A DNA stretch of 15,760 nt from contig CAMWRN010000024.1 in NCBI GenBank assembly GCA_947176675.1, forward strand, positions 1-15,760, in the 5' to 3' direction. The position numbers were made by a program, and so were the translations under genes. Origin of the DNA: an uncultured Clostridia bacterium (lineage in GTDB: Bacteria > Bacillota > Clostridia > Oscillospirales > Ruminococcaceae). The number at the start of each line of letters is the position of its first letter. The stretch's first letter is position 1. Of the stretch, positions 1 to 6,764 are shown in pieces. The notes beneath the pieces were generated by a model. That model did no database searches, was not told where the DNA came from, and saw nothing but the letters and a program-made list of their open reading frames with translations.

Positions 1-25
1 GGGCTACTATGATCTTTGTCAGCAT
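1..25 (-). CDS. possible N-terminus of an unidentified protein, cut by the left edge
   Basis: An ATG at 23-25 on the minus strand opens a frame that stays open to the window edge and would begin MLTKIIVA. An AAGGA ribosome-binding-like site (36-40) lies 10 nt upstream, and the start is 22 nt after the maf stop codon. This fits a co-transcribed gene downstream of maf. Eight residues are too few to identify a family, and the frame could be open by chance. Confidence 0.3.
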
Positions 26-47
26 TTCAGTGAATTCCTTTCATTTC

Positions 48-608
48 TTATTCGACAAACTCAGAAAGTTCCCGCTTTAGTCTTGCGGCAGGAAGTCCCA
101 TTACCGTAAAAAAATCCCCTTCAATGCCTTTTATAAGTATGCAGCCCTCGCCCTGTATCCCATATGCTCCCGCTTTGTCCATGGGATCGCCTGTGGCGAT
201 ATAGCAGCGTATCTCCTCGTCGGACAGCGGGTAAAATTCCACCTTCGTTGCCTCGGAAAAGCTTTTCTTTTTCTTTCCTTGGGAAATGCAGACACCGGTA
301 ACAACAGTGTGAATTTTTCCCGACAGCCTTTTCAGCATTCGGTATGCGTCCGCTTCGTCGGCAGGCTTACCGAGAATTTCCCCGTCAACGATAACCACCG
401 TGTCGCTGCCTATAACAACGCTTTCAGGGTACGTCACGGAGATATGCTCCGCTTTTTTTACGGCAAGGAATTCCGCACATTTTTCTGCGGAAACGCCCTC
501 TGGCAAGGTTTCGTCAACATCGGCAGGAATTACATCAAAGCGAGGAACAACATATCCCAGAAGTTCCTTTCGTCTCGGAGAAGCCGAGGCAAGAATCACA
601 TTCATCAT
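48..608 (-). CDS. maf: Maf-family nucleoside triphosphate pyrophosphatase
   Basis: A 186-residue cytoplasmic Maf/Ham1-fold protein, normal length for the family. Maf enzymes hydrolyse non-canonical or excess NTPs to NMP plus pyrophosphate; overexpression has been linked to blocked septation. Visible motifs are ASASPRRKELL near residues 7-17 (substrate pocket), VDE at 31-33, IGSDTVV at 66-72 with the predicted catalytic base Asp69, GKP at 80-82, and DKAGAYGIQG at 144-153. The last motif is typical of the YhdE-type (dTTP/UTP) branch rather than the YceF (m7GTP) branch, so the substrate class is an inference from sequence. The first two codons are both ATG (608 or 605). The only nearby Shine-Dalgarno-like run (AAGGAAA, 626-632) is about 17 nt away, so translation initiation looks weak. 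It lies 61 nt downstream of the ABC gene on the same strand, with a GC-rich stem-loop between them. Confidence 0.93.
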   Translation of the reverse strand: MMNVILASASPRRKELLGYVVPRFDVIPADVDETLPEGVSAEKCAEFLAVKKAEHISVTYPESVVIGSDTVVIVDGEILGKPADEADAYRMLKRLSGKIHTVVTGVCISQGKKKKSFSEATKVEFYPLSDEEIRCYIATGDPMDKAGAYGIQGEGCILIKGIEGDFFTVMGLPAARLKRELSEFVE

Positions 609-641
609 ATCTGTATATCAGCTCGTTTCCTTGAAATATCA

Positions 642-657
642 GCGGCGTTCCCGCCGC
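642..657 (-). other. GC-rich stem-loop between the ABC gene and maf
   Basis: GCGGCG (642-647) and CGCCGC (652-657) form a perfect 6-bp stem with a 4-nt loop. No T-run follows it on the minus strand, so it is not a typical intrinsic terminator. It could pause polymerase or stabilise the 3' end of the ABC message. Confidence 0.4.
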
Positions 658-669
658 AAAATATCAATT

Positions 670-3375
670 TTATTCCGACCTCAGAGCCGCCACAGGGTCT
701 TTCTTAGCCGCAACGCCCGAGGGGATAAGTCCCGCGATAAGGGTGAGTATCATGCTTATCGCCACAAGAGCCGTTCCTCCAACGGCAGGCAGACTGCAAA
801 GATTCTTAACGTCAGTTAGATATTCGATTATCATATTTATCGGAATGTTCAGCAGAAGCGTTACAATTATTCCCAGTGCGCCCGATGTAAAGCCGATAAT
901 GAGTGTCTCGGCATTGAACACGCGGGAAATATCCTTTTTGGACGCTCCTATCGCGCGGAGTATGCCTATCTCCTTTGTACGCTCCAAAACCGAAATGTAG
1001 GTGATTATTCCTATCATTATGGAGGATACCACCAGCGATATTGCCACAAACGCTATCAAGATATAGCTTATGGCGTTGATGATAGTGGTAACGCTGCTCA
1101 TCATAATTCCCATTATGTCGGTGTATTGAATGCAGAGATCGTCATCACCCGCATCGGTCATGCGCTGATTGTAGCCGTCGATTATGTCGGTGATAAATTC
1201 TTTGGACTCGAAGTCTATGGGGTAAATATTTATGGAGCTGGGGTTGTCTAAGTCAGATACACCCATGATAGAAAGATTTTCCTCATAGGTGGATCTTGAA
1301 ACGGTGGGCGCGGAATTTTCCTCTATATCGTCAGCGGCTAAACCAAGTTGTTCCCCAAAGGAAGCCGCTATTTGGTCATCGGGCATACCCATCTGCTGAG
1401 CCGCCATTATCTGCTCGGTCTTCATTGCCTGAGTTTCAGGGTCGAGGGTTGCAAGATACGCCTGCAGATCCTCCATAGTCATCGCAGGAGCGGAGTTTTC
1501 CGGCTTTGGTTCGGTCTCCTCAGTGTTCGTTTCTGCAAAGGGCAGTCCCGTAAACACGTCGGTGTCGGGATCGTCTTTCTGCACCCTGACGATCTCACTG
1601 TTGTTCACCTTTTCAATAAGGTGGGTCATAAGCTCCGACTTGTAGCCGATAGAACCTATCTCGTTTGCCGCAGCAGTGCTGTCCGCAGGGCGGATAATTC
1701 CCACTATCTCTATATCCTCGGCATTATCTATCCGTTCGGTCATGAATCCGTCGTCGGAGCTTTTGTCTACCCATACGCCGTTTTCCTCGGCATAATAATC
1801 GGTGTTCACAAACAGCTTGAATTTAAGTCCCAGCAGCTTGTCGAAATCAATGGACTCAACCGAATTGATAGACTCCACGGTCTCGCCGTTAATGGTTCTC
1901 TGGACTGCGTCGGTAAGCTCGCTGTTGTCGAGAATACCAAGGCTGTAGAGAGTATAGTCCGTAACCTGATTGTACTTGTTGACAATCAGTACAACTTCGT
2001 TTGCGTTTTCGGGCATACGTCCCGCAAGAATGTCGTACTGGGAGTCGAGAATTTCCTGTTTTGAGATAAGCTCTTTCCAGATGCTGAACATGCCCGACAT
2101 CATAGAGCTTTCGTACATTTGATTCATTTCGGTCATGTGTGACAAGCCCATACTGTCGTAAACAGCGGTGGGATTTACACGGTAAGGACCGTCCGAGGTG
2201 TCCGCCTTATAGACAGTCAGCGGAGTTTGGTAGGAATACTTTATATCGCTGACAAGATCCTGTATGTTGCTTTCGCCGCTTTCAAGAAAGTTCTTGAAGG
2301 TTTTCAGGTCGTTTGATGCTATCTCAGCGAACATGGCTTCCATCATGGTAGTCATAACGTTCTGGGGGTAGACCTTGCCGTCCTCGAAGTCCTCGCCGCT
2401 TGCCTGCGCCATAGACATCATTGTGGTCATCATTGTGGTCATGTCTATGGACGTGCTTTCGATCGTCAGCGGATAGCTTGACAGGGTATCCTCCTGAACA
2501 CGGTCGATGTAGTCCTGCGCGCCGCTTGACAGAGACATTATCAGCGCAATGCCGATTATGCCGATAGAACCCGCAAATGCGGTCATAAAGGTGCGTCCCT
2601 TTTTCGTCATAAGGTTGTTGAGGGACAGCGCCATCGCCGTGAAAAAGGACATGGAAGTCTTTCTTCCTGCAGATTTTTCTTCAGCTTCGGAAGTATCGTC
2701 AAATGGGTTGGAATCGCTTTTCACCTCTCCGTCCAGCAAACGGATTATCCTTGTTGAGTACTGTTCCGCAAGGTCGGGGTTGTGGGTAACCATAATGATA
2801 AGCTTATCCTTTGCTATCTCCTTGAGAAGCTCCATTATCTGGACGCTTGTCTCGGAGTCCAGCGCACCCGTAGGTTCGTCGGCAAGAATGATATCCGGCT
2901 CGTTGACAAGGGCACGGGCAATGGCAACGCGCTGCATCTGTCCGCCCGACATCTGGTTCGGCTTTTTGTTAAGCTGATCGCCCAGTCCCACCTTTTCAAG
3001 AGCTTCCACCGCACGTTTGCGGCGTTCTGCTTTGGATACTCCCGAAAGGGTCAGAGCAAGCTCCACGTTTGACAGAACTGTCTGGTGAGGAATAAGATTG
3101 TAGCTCTGGAAAACAAATCCTACGGAATGATTGCGGTATGTATCCCAGTCCCTGTCCTTATACTGCTTGGTAGATCTTCCGTTAATAATTAGGTCGCCTC
3201 TTGTGTACTGATCCAGTCCGCCGATAATGTTGAGCAGAGTGGTCTTTCCGCAGCCCGAGGGACCCAGCACCGACACAAACTCATTCTCGCGGAACTTTAC
3301 GGATACTCCTCTCAGGGCGCGGATATCCGTTCCGCCCACGGAGTAATTCTTTACAATATTATTAAGTTCAAGCAT
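670..3375 (-). CDS. MacB-like ABC transporter, ATPase fused to FtsX-type permease
   Basis: A 901-residue fusion of a cytoplasmic ABC ATPase and a membrane permease. The ATPase half (about 1-220) has Walker A GPSGCGKT at 38-45, Q-loop Gln90, signature MSGGQMQR at 142-149, Walker B IILADEP at 162-168, D-loop ALD at 171-173 and His198. A linker leads to a first membrane segment (about 263-283), then a roughly 470-residue outside domain, then three C-terminal membrane segments (about 765-795, 823-850, 866-886). ERTKEIGILRAIGASKKD at about 798-814 is the FtsX/MacB signature. MacB-type proteins are usually mechanotransmitters that export peptides, toxins or envelope material; the substrate here cannot be read from sequence. 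The outside domain is unusually Met-rich and has a 60-residue unit flanked by ENSAP motifs. The ATG start has GAAAGGA (3384-3390) 8 nt upstream. Confidence 0.93.
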   Translation of the reverse strand: MLELNNIVKNYSVGGTDIRALRGVSVKFRENEFVSVLGPSGCGKTTLLNIIGGLDQYTRGDLIINGRSTKQYKDRDWDTYRNHSVGFVFQSYNLIPHQTVLSNVELALTLSGVSKAERRKRAVEALEKVGLGDQLNKKPNQMSGGQMQRVAIARALVNEPDIILADEPTGALDSETSVQIMELLKEIAKDKLIIMVTHNPDLAEQYSTRIIRLLDGEVKSDSNPFDDTSEAEEKSAGRKTSMSFFTAMALSLNNLMTKKGRTFMTAFAGSIGIIGIALIMSLSSGAQDYIDRVQEDTLSSYPLTIESTSIDMTTMMTTMMSMAQASGEDFEDGKVYPQNVMTTMMEAMFAEIASNDLKTFKNFLESGESNIQDLVSDIKYSYQTPLTVYKADTSDGPYRVNPTAVYDSMGLSHMTEMNQMYESSMMSGMFSIWKELISKQEILDSQYDILAGRMPENANEVVLIVNKYNQVTDYTLYSLGILDNSELTDAVQRTINGETVESINSVESIDFDKLLGLKFKLFVNTDYYAEENGVWVDKSSDDGFMTERIDNAEDIEIVGIIRPADSTAAANEIGSIGYKSELMTHLIEKVNNSEIVRVQKDDPDTDVFTGLPFAETNTEETEPKPENSAPAMTMEDLQAYLATLDPETQAMKTEQIMAAQQMGMPDDQIAASFGEQLGLAADDIEENSAPTVSRSTYEENLSIMGVSDLDNPSSINIYPIDFESKEFITDIIDGYNQRMTDAGDDDLCIQYTDIMGIMMSSVTTIINAISYILIAFVAISLVVSSIMIGIITYISVLERTKEIGILRAIGASKKDISRVFNAETLIIGFTSGALGIIVTLLLNIPINMIIEYLTDVKNLCSLPAVGGTALVAISMILTLIAGLIPSGVAAKKDPVAALRSE

Positions 3376-3391
3376 TCAAAATATCCTTTCA

Positions 3392-3485
3392 CTTTAATTT
3401 AAAGACTACATAACATAAAGTATACTGGAAAATCTCCGCTATTTTTTTACTATAATATTAACATTGTGAAAACATAACATTGTTA
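3392..3485. promoter_or_regulatory. repeat-rich control region upstream of the ABC gene
   Basis: This lies between the DUF554 stop and the ABC start. It contains a 13-bp palindrome CTTTAATTTAAAG (3392-3404) just before the ABC ribosome-binding site, two direct copies of TAACATTGT (3459-3467 and 3475-3483), and a palindrome TAACATTGTTA (3475-3485). Minus-strand -10-like hexamers are TATACT (3419-3424) and TATTAT (3452-3457), but neither has a good -35 at 16-18 bp. The layout fits repressor or activator sites; no regulator can be named. Confidence 0.4.
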
Positions 3486-3496
3486 AGCATTTTGCA

Positions 3497-4213
3497 TTAC
3501 ATAAAATATCCCAAAATAACCGCAAATATCAGCGCAGGAAGCATATTTCCCACCTTTACTGTCTTTCCGAAAAGCAGATTAACGCCCACTGCCGCAATCA
3601 GAATATTCCCTATGTAAGAAAGATTTCCGACCACCTCATCTGTGAAAAAGGGCGAGGCAACTCCCGCAAGAAGCGTTATCGCTCCTTGATACAGAAAAAG
3701 CGGTACAGCCGCAAAGAGAACTCCAATGCCGAGAGAAGCGGCGAAAACCATGGATATCATCGCGTCCAGAACAGCTTTGGCAAAAAGCGTGGAAGGATCG
3801 TGATTTATCCCGTCCTGAAGCGCGCCCACCACAGCCATTGCGCCTACGCAGACTACAAGCGCATTTGTGACGAAGCCCTGCACAAAAAGATTATCCCCCT
3901 CCGCGCGGACAAGCTTTTTAAGCTTCTCACCGAGAGTTTCCATTCTGTCCTCGATCTTTAGCAGTTCTCCCACGATTATACCGAGAGTCAAGGAAAGTAT
4001 CATAAGCATTGTTCCGCGTGTCTGTAAAACTCCGTCTTTGAACTCCAGCAGACCGGTCATCGCGCCTGCCGCGCCCAGAAAAATAACAGCTGTTCCAAGC
4101 GTTTTCATCAGCGAATCCTGAAAATCCTTTTTAAGTCCCTTTTTTATAAGCATACCCGCTCCTCCGCCTATCACCACGGCGGCGGCGTTCACAACAGTTC
4201 CAAGCATTATCAT
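3497..4213 (-). CDS. DUF554 (YqgA-like) integral membrane protein
   Basis: A 238-residue hydrophobic protein with about seven or eight predicted membrane segments (near 4-21, 37-55, 68-83, 114-132, 150-172, 174-190, 197-216, 222-237). The N-terminal LGTVVNAAAVVIGGGAG pattern and the Gly/Ala-rich helices match DUF554, the family of E. coli YqgA, whose transport or other function is not established. A cytoplasmic or linker stretch rich in Lys/Glu lies near 85-108. The start is uncertain. ATG at 4213 has GAGGGG (4221-4226) about 7-8 nt upstream. ATG at 4207 gives MLGTVVN, the usual family N-terminus, with AGGA 6 nt upstream. It is preceded 29 nt upstream by a strong minus-strand terminator, so it probably has its own promoter or is reached by read-through. 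The ABC gene follows 121 nt downstream on the same strand. Confidence 0.85.
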   Translation of the reverse strand: MIMLGTVVNAAAVVIGGGAGMLIKKGLKKDFQDSLMKTLGTAVIFLGAAGAMTGLLEFKDGVLQTRGTMLMILSLTLGIIVGELLKIEDRMETLGEKLKKLVRAEGDNLFVQGFVTNALVVCVGAMAVVGALQDGINHDPSTLFAKAVLDAMISMVFAASLGIGVLFAAVPLFLYQGAITLLAGVASPFFTDEVVGNLSYIGNILIAAVGVNLLFGKTVKVGNMLPALIFAVILGYFM

Positions 4214-4241
4214 TCCTAAAACCCCTCATCAGTCTTAATGC

Positions 4242-4282
4242 ATAAAAAAATCCGTATGGGCGGAACAAGTCCGCCCGTACAG
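4242..4282 (-). terminator. intrinsic terminator after the chemotaxis receptor gene
   Basis: Arms 4254-4264 (GTATGGGCGGA) and 4270-4280 pair over 11 bp with one G-U pair and a 5-nt loop. On the minus strand the hairpin is followed by seven consecutive T (4250-4244). This is a textbook Rho-independent terminator. It sits 137 nt after the receptor stop and about 30 nt before the DUF554 start. Its GGGCGGA...TCCGCCC form also resembles short dispersed intergenic repeats. Confidence 0.85.
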
Positions 4283-4298
4283 GTCATTGCTGTATAAA

Positions 4299-4307
4299 AT
4301 TATAACA
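4299..4307 (-). promoter_or_regulatory. extended -10 promoter candidate upstream of DUF554
   Basis: The minus strand reads TGTTATAAT here, a perfect TGn-TATAAT extended -10. No good -35 is seen at 16-18 bp. Transcription would begin near 4292, just ahead of the terminator hairpin, and run towards DUF554. Confidence 0.3.
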
Positions 4308-4338
4308 CCGATAAATGCACAAATCATTTCCTTTATAT

Positions 4339-4398
4339 TAACATTCGGTACTACCGATACTGCTCCGAAACGTCATACGAATACCTCTCTGAATGTTA
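4339..4398. repeat. imperfect inverted repeat with a nested hairpin
   Basis: TAACATTC (4339-4346) and GAATGTTA (4391-4398) form a perfect 8-bp inverted repeat around 44 nt. A small palindrome TCGGTACTACCGA (4345-4357) overlaps the left arm by two bases, so the long and short pairings exclude each other. It lies 18 nt beyond the receptor stop, in the transcribed 3' region. Function is unknown. Confidence 0.45.
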
Positions 4399-4416
4399 CA
4401 AAATTAATAAAAGAGA

Positions 4417-6399
4417 TCAGTTAAGCTTGAACACTCCGATAAGCTCTCTAAGCACAGACGCCTGACCCGAAAGCTCCTCGGAAGCGGCAGCGCTCTGCTC
4501 CGCAGTAGCCGAGTTGGTCTGTACAACGCTGGATATCTGCTCGATACCCGACTTGACCTGCTCGATCACTCCCGCCTGCTTTTCGCTTGCCGAAGCGATC
4601 TCCTTGACTACCTCCTCTACGCCAAGAGCGCGCTTTTCAACGTTGGACAGCGCGTCTGCGGTGCTGTTTGCGATCTGAGTACCGTTATGAACTGCGTCAA
4701 TGGACTGCTGGATAAGCGTGGTCGTGTTCTTTGCGGCTTCGGCGGATTTGGAAGCAAGGTTCCGTACTTCGTCCGCAACAACAGCAAAGCCTTTTCCCGC
4801 TTCACCCGCTCTGGAAGCCTCGACAGCTGCGTTGAGGGCAAGGATATTTGTCTGGAAAGCAATATCCTCTATCGTCTTGATGATATTTTCAATATGACTC
4901 GATGTCTCGCTTATGCTTGTCATAGCCTCACTGAGACGGGTCATCTCGCTGACTGCTGTATTCATATAGCCGATCGTTTCATCAGCAAGCTTGCTTGCGC
5001 TTTCGCAGCTCTTGGTATTATCCTCAACATCGGCTGCGATCCCGGCAATTCTCGAAGCCAGCTGCTCGATCTCCGAAGCCTGCTCCGTTGCGCCTTGAGA
5101 AAGAGCCTGCGCTCCCGATGATACCTGCTCCGCTCCGGATGTTACCTGGTCAGCAGAATTATTTATCTGCGCCATAGTGTCACTGAGCTTGCTGTTGATA
5201 TCGCGTACGAAGCCGAGAAGCTTTTCAAAATCTCCCACATAGAAGTCTGCTCCGATATCTGTATCAACGCCTAAATCACCATCCGCCATTGCTTCGAGAA
5301 TACGTCCTATATCACCTATCATGTTGTTGAGACTTTCAACAACCGTATGAGTAGCCGCGGCAAGTCTGCCCGTTTCGTCATTGCGGCGTATATCGGGCAC
5401 TCCGCTTTGCAGATCACCGTTTGAAAGGTTTTCGATCCTTTCGGTGCAAAGGCGGACGGACTTTCCGATACCGACTCCGAGCTTTACAGAAACAAGCGCG
5501 GCGATACCAAAGGAAATCATGATAACGATAACAGTGATAATGATGCTGCGGATAGTGTCGCTGAGGAAATCGTTCGTCGGCGCATAGATTGCAAGCGCCC
5601 AGCCGTCTGTTCCGCTTATGGGACTGTACGCAGTAAATCTTTTCTCGCCGTTCAGCGTGTAGCTGTCGAAGCCGGAATTTCCGCTTAGCATTGATTTATG
5701 TATAGAAGCCATGTCGGCATAGCCTTCCGCCGCACTTGAAGATTCCTCGGCAAGCTTGCTGATATTTTCACTTTTGAGCACCGTGCTGCTGTCAACACTT
5801 GCAATGGTAGCGCCTGTTTTGTCGATCATATAGGCAGATCCGTTTTCGCTGATATTTATACCACGCACAATATCGTTGAGGAATTCCTCATCAGGGACGA
5901 TATAAACACAGCCTATGGATTCGCTGTTGGCAATCCCGTCTTTCCAAAGCGGCGCGGCAACGATCACAGTGATCTTTCCGGTAACTTTTGAAATAAGCGG
6001 AGAAGACGTATAGGTCAAACCCTTCAGAGCGTTCTGAAAATATGCGCGGTCGGTATAATTATTGCCGTCGATACCGTTGCCGTTTATGTCTACAAGATTA
6101 CATCTCTGAAGTCCGTAACGGTCGGTATGGTTTTGCAGAACAGCAAGCTTCTCTTCATCGGACACATTCGGATCGGACAGATCCGAAAGAACACCCATTT
6201 CCATAGCGATATTGGTGTAAGCCTGAAGCTCCCACGAAATGCGGTCTGCGGAAACATTGGCAGTTTCAATAAAATCCAGCTTCACCATTTCAATGGTGGA
6301 TAAGTAGTTGAGTACACTGGCGACAGTTCCAAGAAAAAGCAATGAAACGAGCATAAGCAGCACAATGACGTAAAAGATTTTTTTGCCTATAGATTTCAC
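4417..6399 (-). CDS. methyl-accepting chemotaxis protein with dCache-type sensor
   Basis: A 660-residue transmembrane chemoreceptor. TM1 spans about 8-31, an outside double-Cache-like ligand domain 35-278, and TM2 284-306. A HAMP domain covers about 307-360, with a second HAMP-like linker to about 410. The cytoplasmic coiled-coil signalling domain runs to the C-terminus. The conserved hairpin tip that binds CheA/CheW is clear at 510-549 (EDIAFQTNILALNAAVEASR, then AGEAGKGFAVVADEVRNLA). The Ala/Gln/Glu-rich heptads on either side are the usual methylation helices. There is no C-terminal CheR-tethering pentapeptide. The ligand is not predictable; amino acids and other small molecules are common for dCache. 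Translation starts at GTG (6399) with GGGGG (6407-6411) 7 nt upstream. It is divergent from a GGDEF-EAL gene and has a perfect sigma-A promoter. Confidence 0.95.
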   Translation of the reverse strand: MKSIGKKIFYVIVLLMLVSLLFLGTVASVLNYLSTIEMVKLDFIETANVSADRISWELQAYTNIAMEMGVLSDLSDPNVSDEEKLAVLQNHTDRYGLQRCNLVDINGNGIDGNNYTDRAYFQNALKGLTYTSSPLISKVTGKITVIVAAPLWKDGIANSESIGCVYIVPDEEFLNDIVRGINISENGSAYMIDKTGATIASVDSSTVLKSENISKLAEESSSAAEGYADMASIHKSMLSGNSGFDSYTLNGEKRFTAYSPISGTDGWALAIYAPTNDFLSDTIRSIIITVIVIMISFGIAALVSVKLGVGIGKSVRLCTERIENLSNGDLQSGVPDIRRNDETGRLAAATHTVVESLNNMIGDIGRILEAMADGDLGVDTDIGADFYVGDFEKLLGFVRDINSKLSDTMAQINNSADQVTSGAEQVSSGAQALSQGATEQASEIEQLASRIAGIAADVEDNTKSCESASKLADETIGYMNTAVSEMTRLSEAMTSISETSSHIENIIKTIEDIAFQTNILALNAAVEASRAGEAGKGFAVVADEVRNLASKSAEAAKNTTTLIQQSIDAVHNGTQIANSTADALSNVEKRALGVEEVVKEIASASEKQAGVIEQVKSGIEQISSVVQTNSATAEQSAAASEELSGQASVLRELIGVFKLN

Positions 6400-6469
6400 A
6401 GTAATTCCCCCAGTATCATATTTATTTTTATTGGAAGCCGGCTATTAGGAAGTCAGAAGTATTTTTAAT

Positions 6470-6498
6470 ATTATACCAATTTTTCGTCTGTGTGTCAA
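6470..6498 (-). promoter_or_regulatory. consensus sigma-A promoter of the chemoreceptor gene
   Basis: Minus strand: -35 TTGACA (6498-6493), 17-bp spacer, -10 TATAAT (6475-6470). Both hexamers match the consensus exactly. Predicted start is near 6463, giving a leader of about 64 nt before the GTG at 6399. It is not a sigma-D/FliA-type promoter. Confidence 0.85.
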
Positions 6499-6614
6499 GG
6501 ATAAAAAGCATCTCGGACATTAATTTGTTTATGGTTGACAGTTGATTTTATTGAGAAATCAGAATTTATTTTAGTTCCCAGCTTCATATTATTTGACGCA
6601 AAATCAACATAAAC

Positions 6615-6635
6615 TTTAAACACAATTCGTTTAAA
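6615..6635. promoter_or_regulatory. operator-like inverted repeat in the divergent intergenic region
   Basis: TTTAAAC (6615-6621) and GTTTAAA (6629-6635) form a perfect 7-bp inverted repeat around a 7-nt centre, spaced like a dimeric regulator site. A further 11-bp palindrome AAAACTGTTTT lies at 6660-6670. The rest of the 365-bp gap (6400-6764) is AT-rich. I see no riboswitch fold or small gene in it. Confidence 0.35.
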
Positions 6636-6686
6636 ATGACGAAAAAAATAAAATGTATAAAAACTGTTTTAAATTTGTATCCGATA

Positions 6687-6695
6687 TGTTATAAT
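6687..6695 (+). promoter_or_regulatory. extended -10 promoter candidate for the GGDEF-EAL gene
   Basis: Plus strand TGTTATAAT is a perfect TGn-TATAAT extended -10. The -35 region is AT-rich but has no TTGACA-like hexamer at 17 bp, which extended -10 promoters tolerate. Predicted start is near 6702, leaving about 63 nt of leader, which includes a short GGG/CCC hairpin (about 6738-6747) just before the ribosome-binding site. Confidence 0.5.
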
Positions 6696-6764
6696 AATTA
6701 AAGATTATGTAAACGCGCCGATACCTATCATTTAACGGGGCTGACCCATAAGGAGCTTTAAATT

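Noticed and set aside
642..657. An intrinsic terminator between the ABC gene and maf
   Set aside because: The stem is GC-rich, but no T-run follows on the transcribed strand.
1348..2064. A 238-codon open frame on the plus strand
   Set aside because: It is antisense to the ABC protein ectodomain and shows no recognisable domain.
6696..6764. A c-di-GMP riboswitch in the leader of the GGDEF-EAL gene
   Set aside because: The leader has only a short GGG/CCC hairpin. It is too short and lacks the conserved cores of the known c-di-GMP aptamers.
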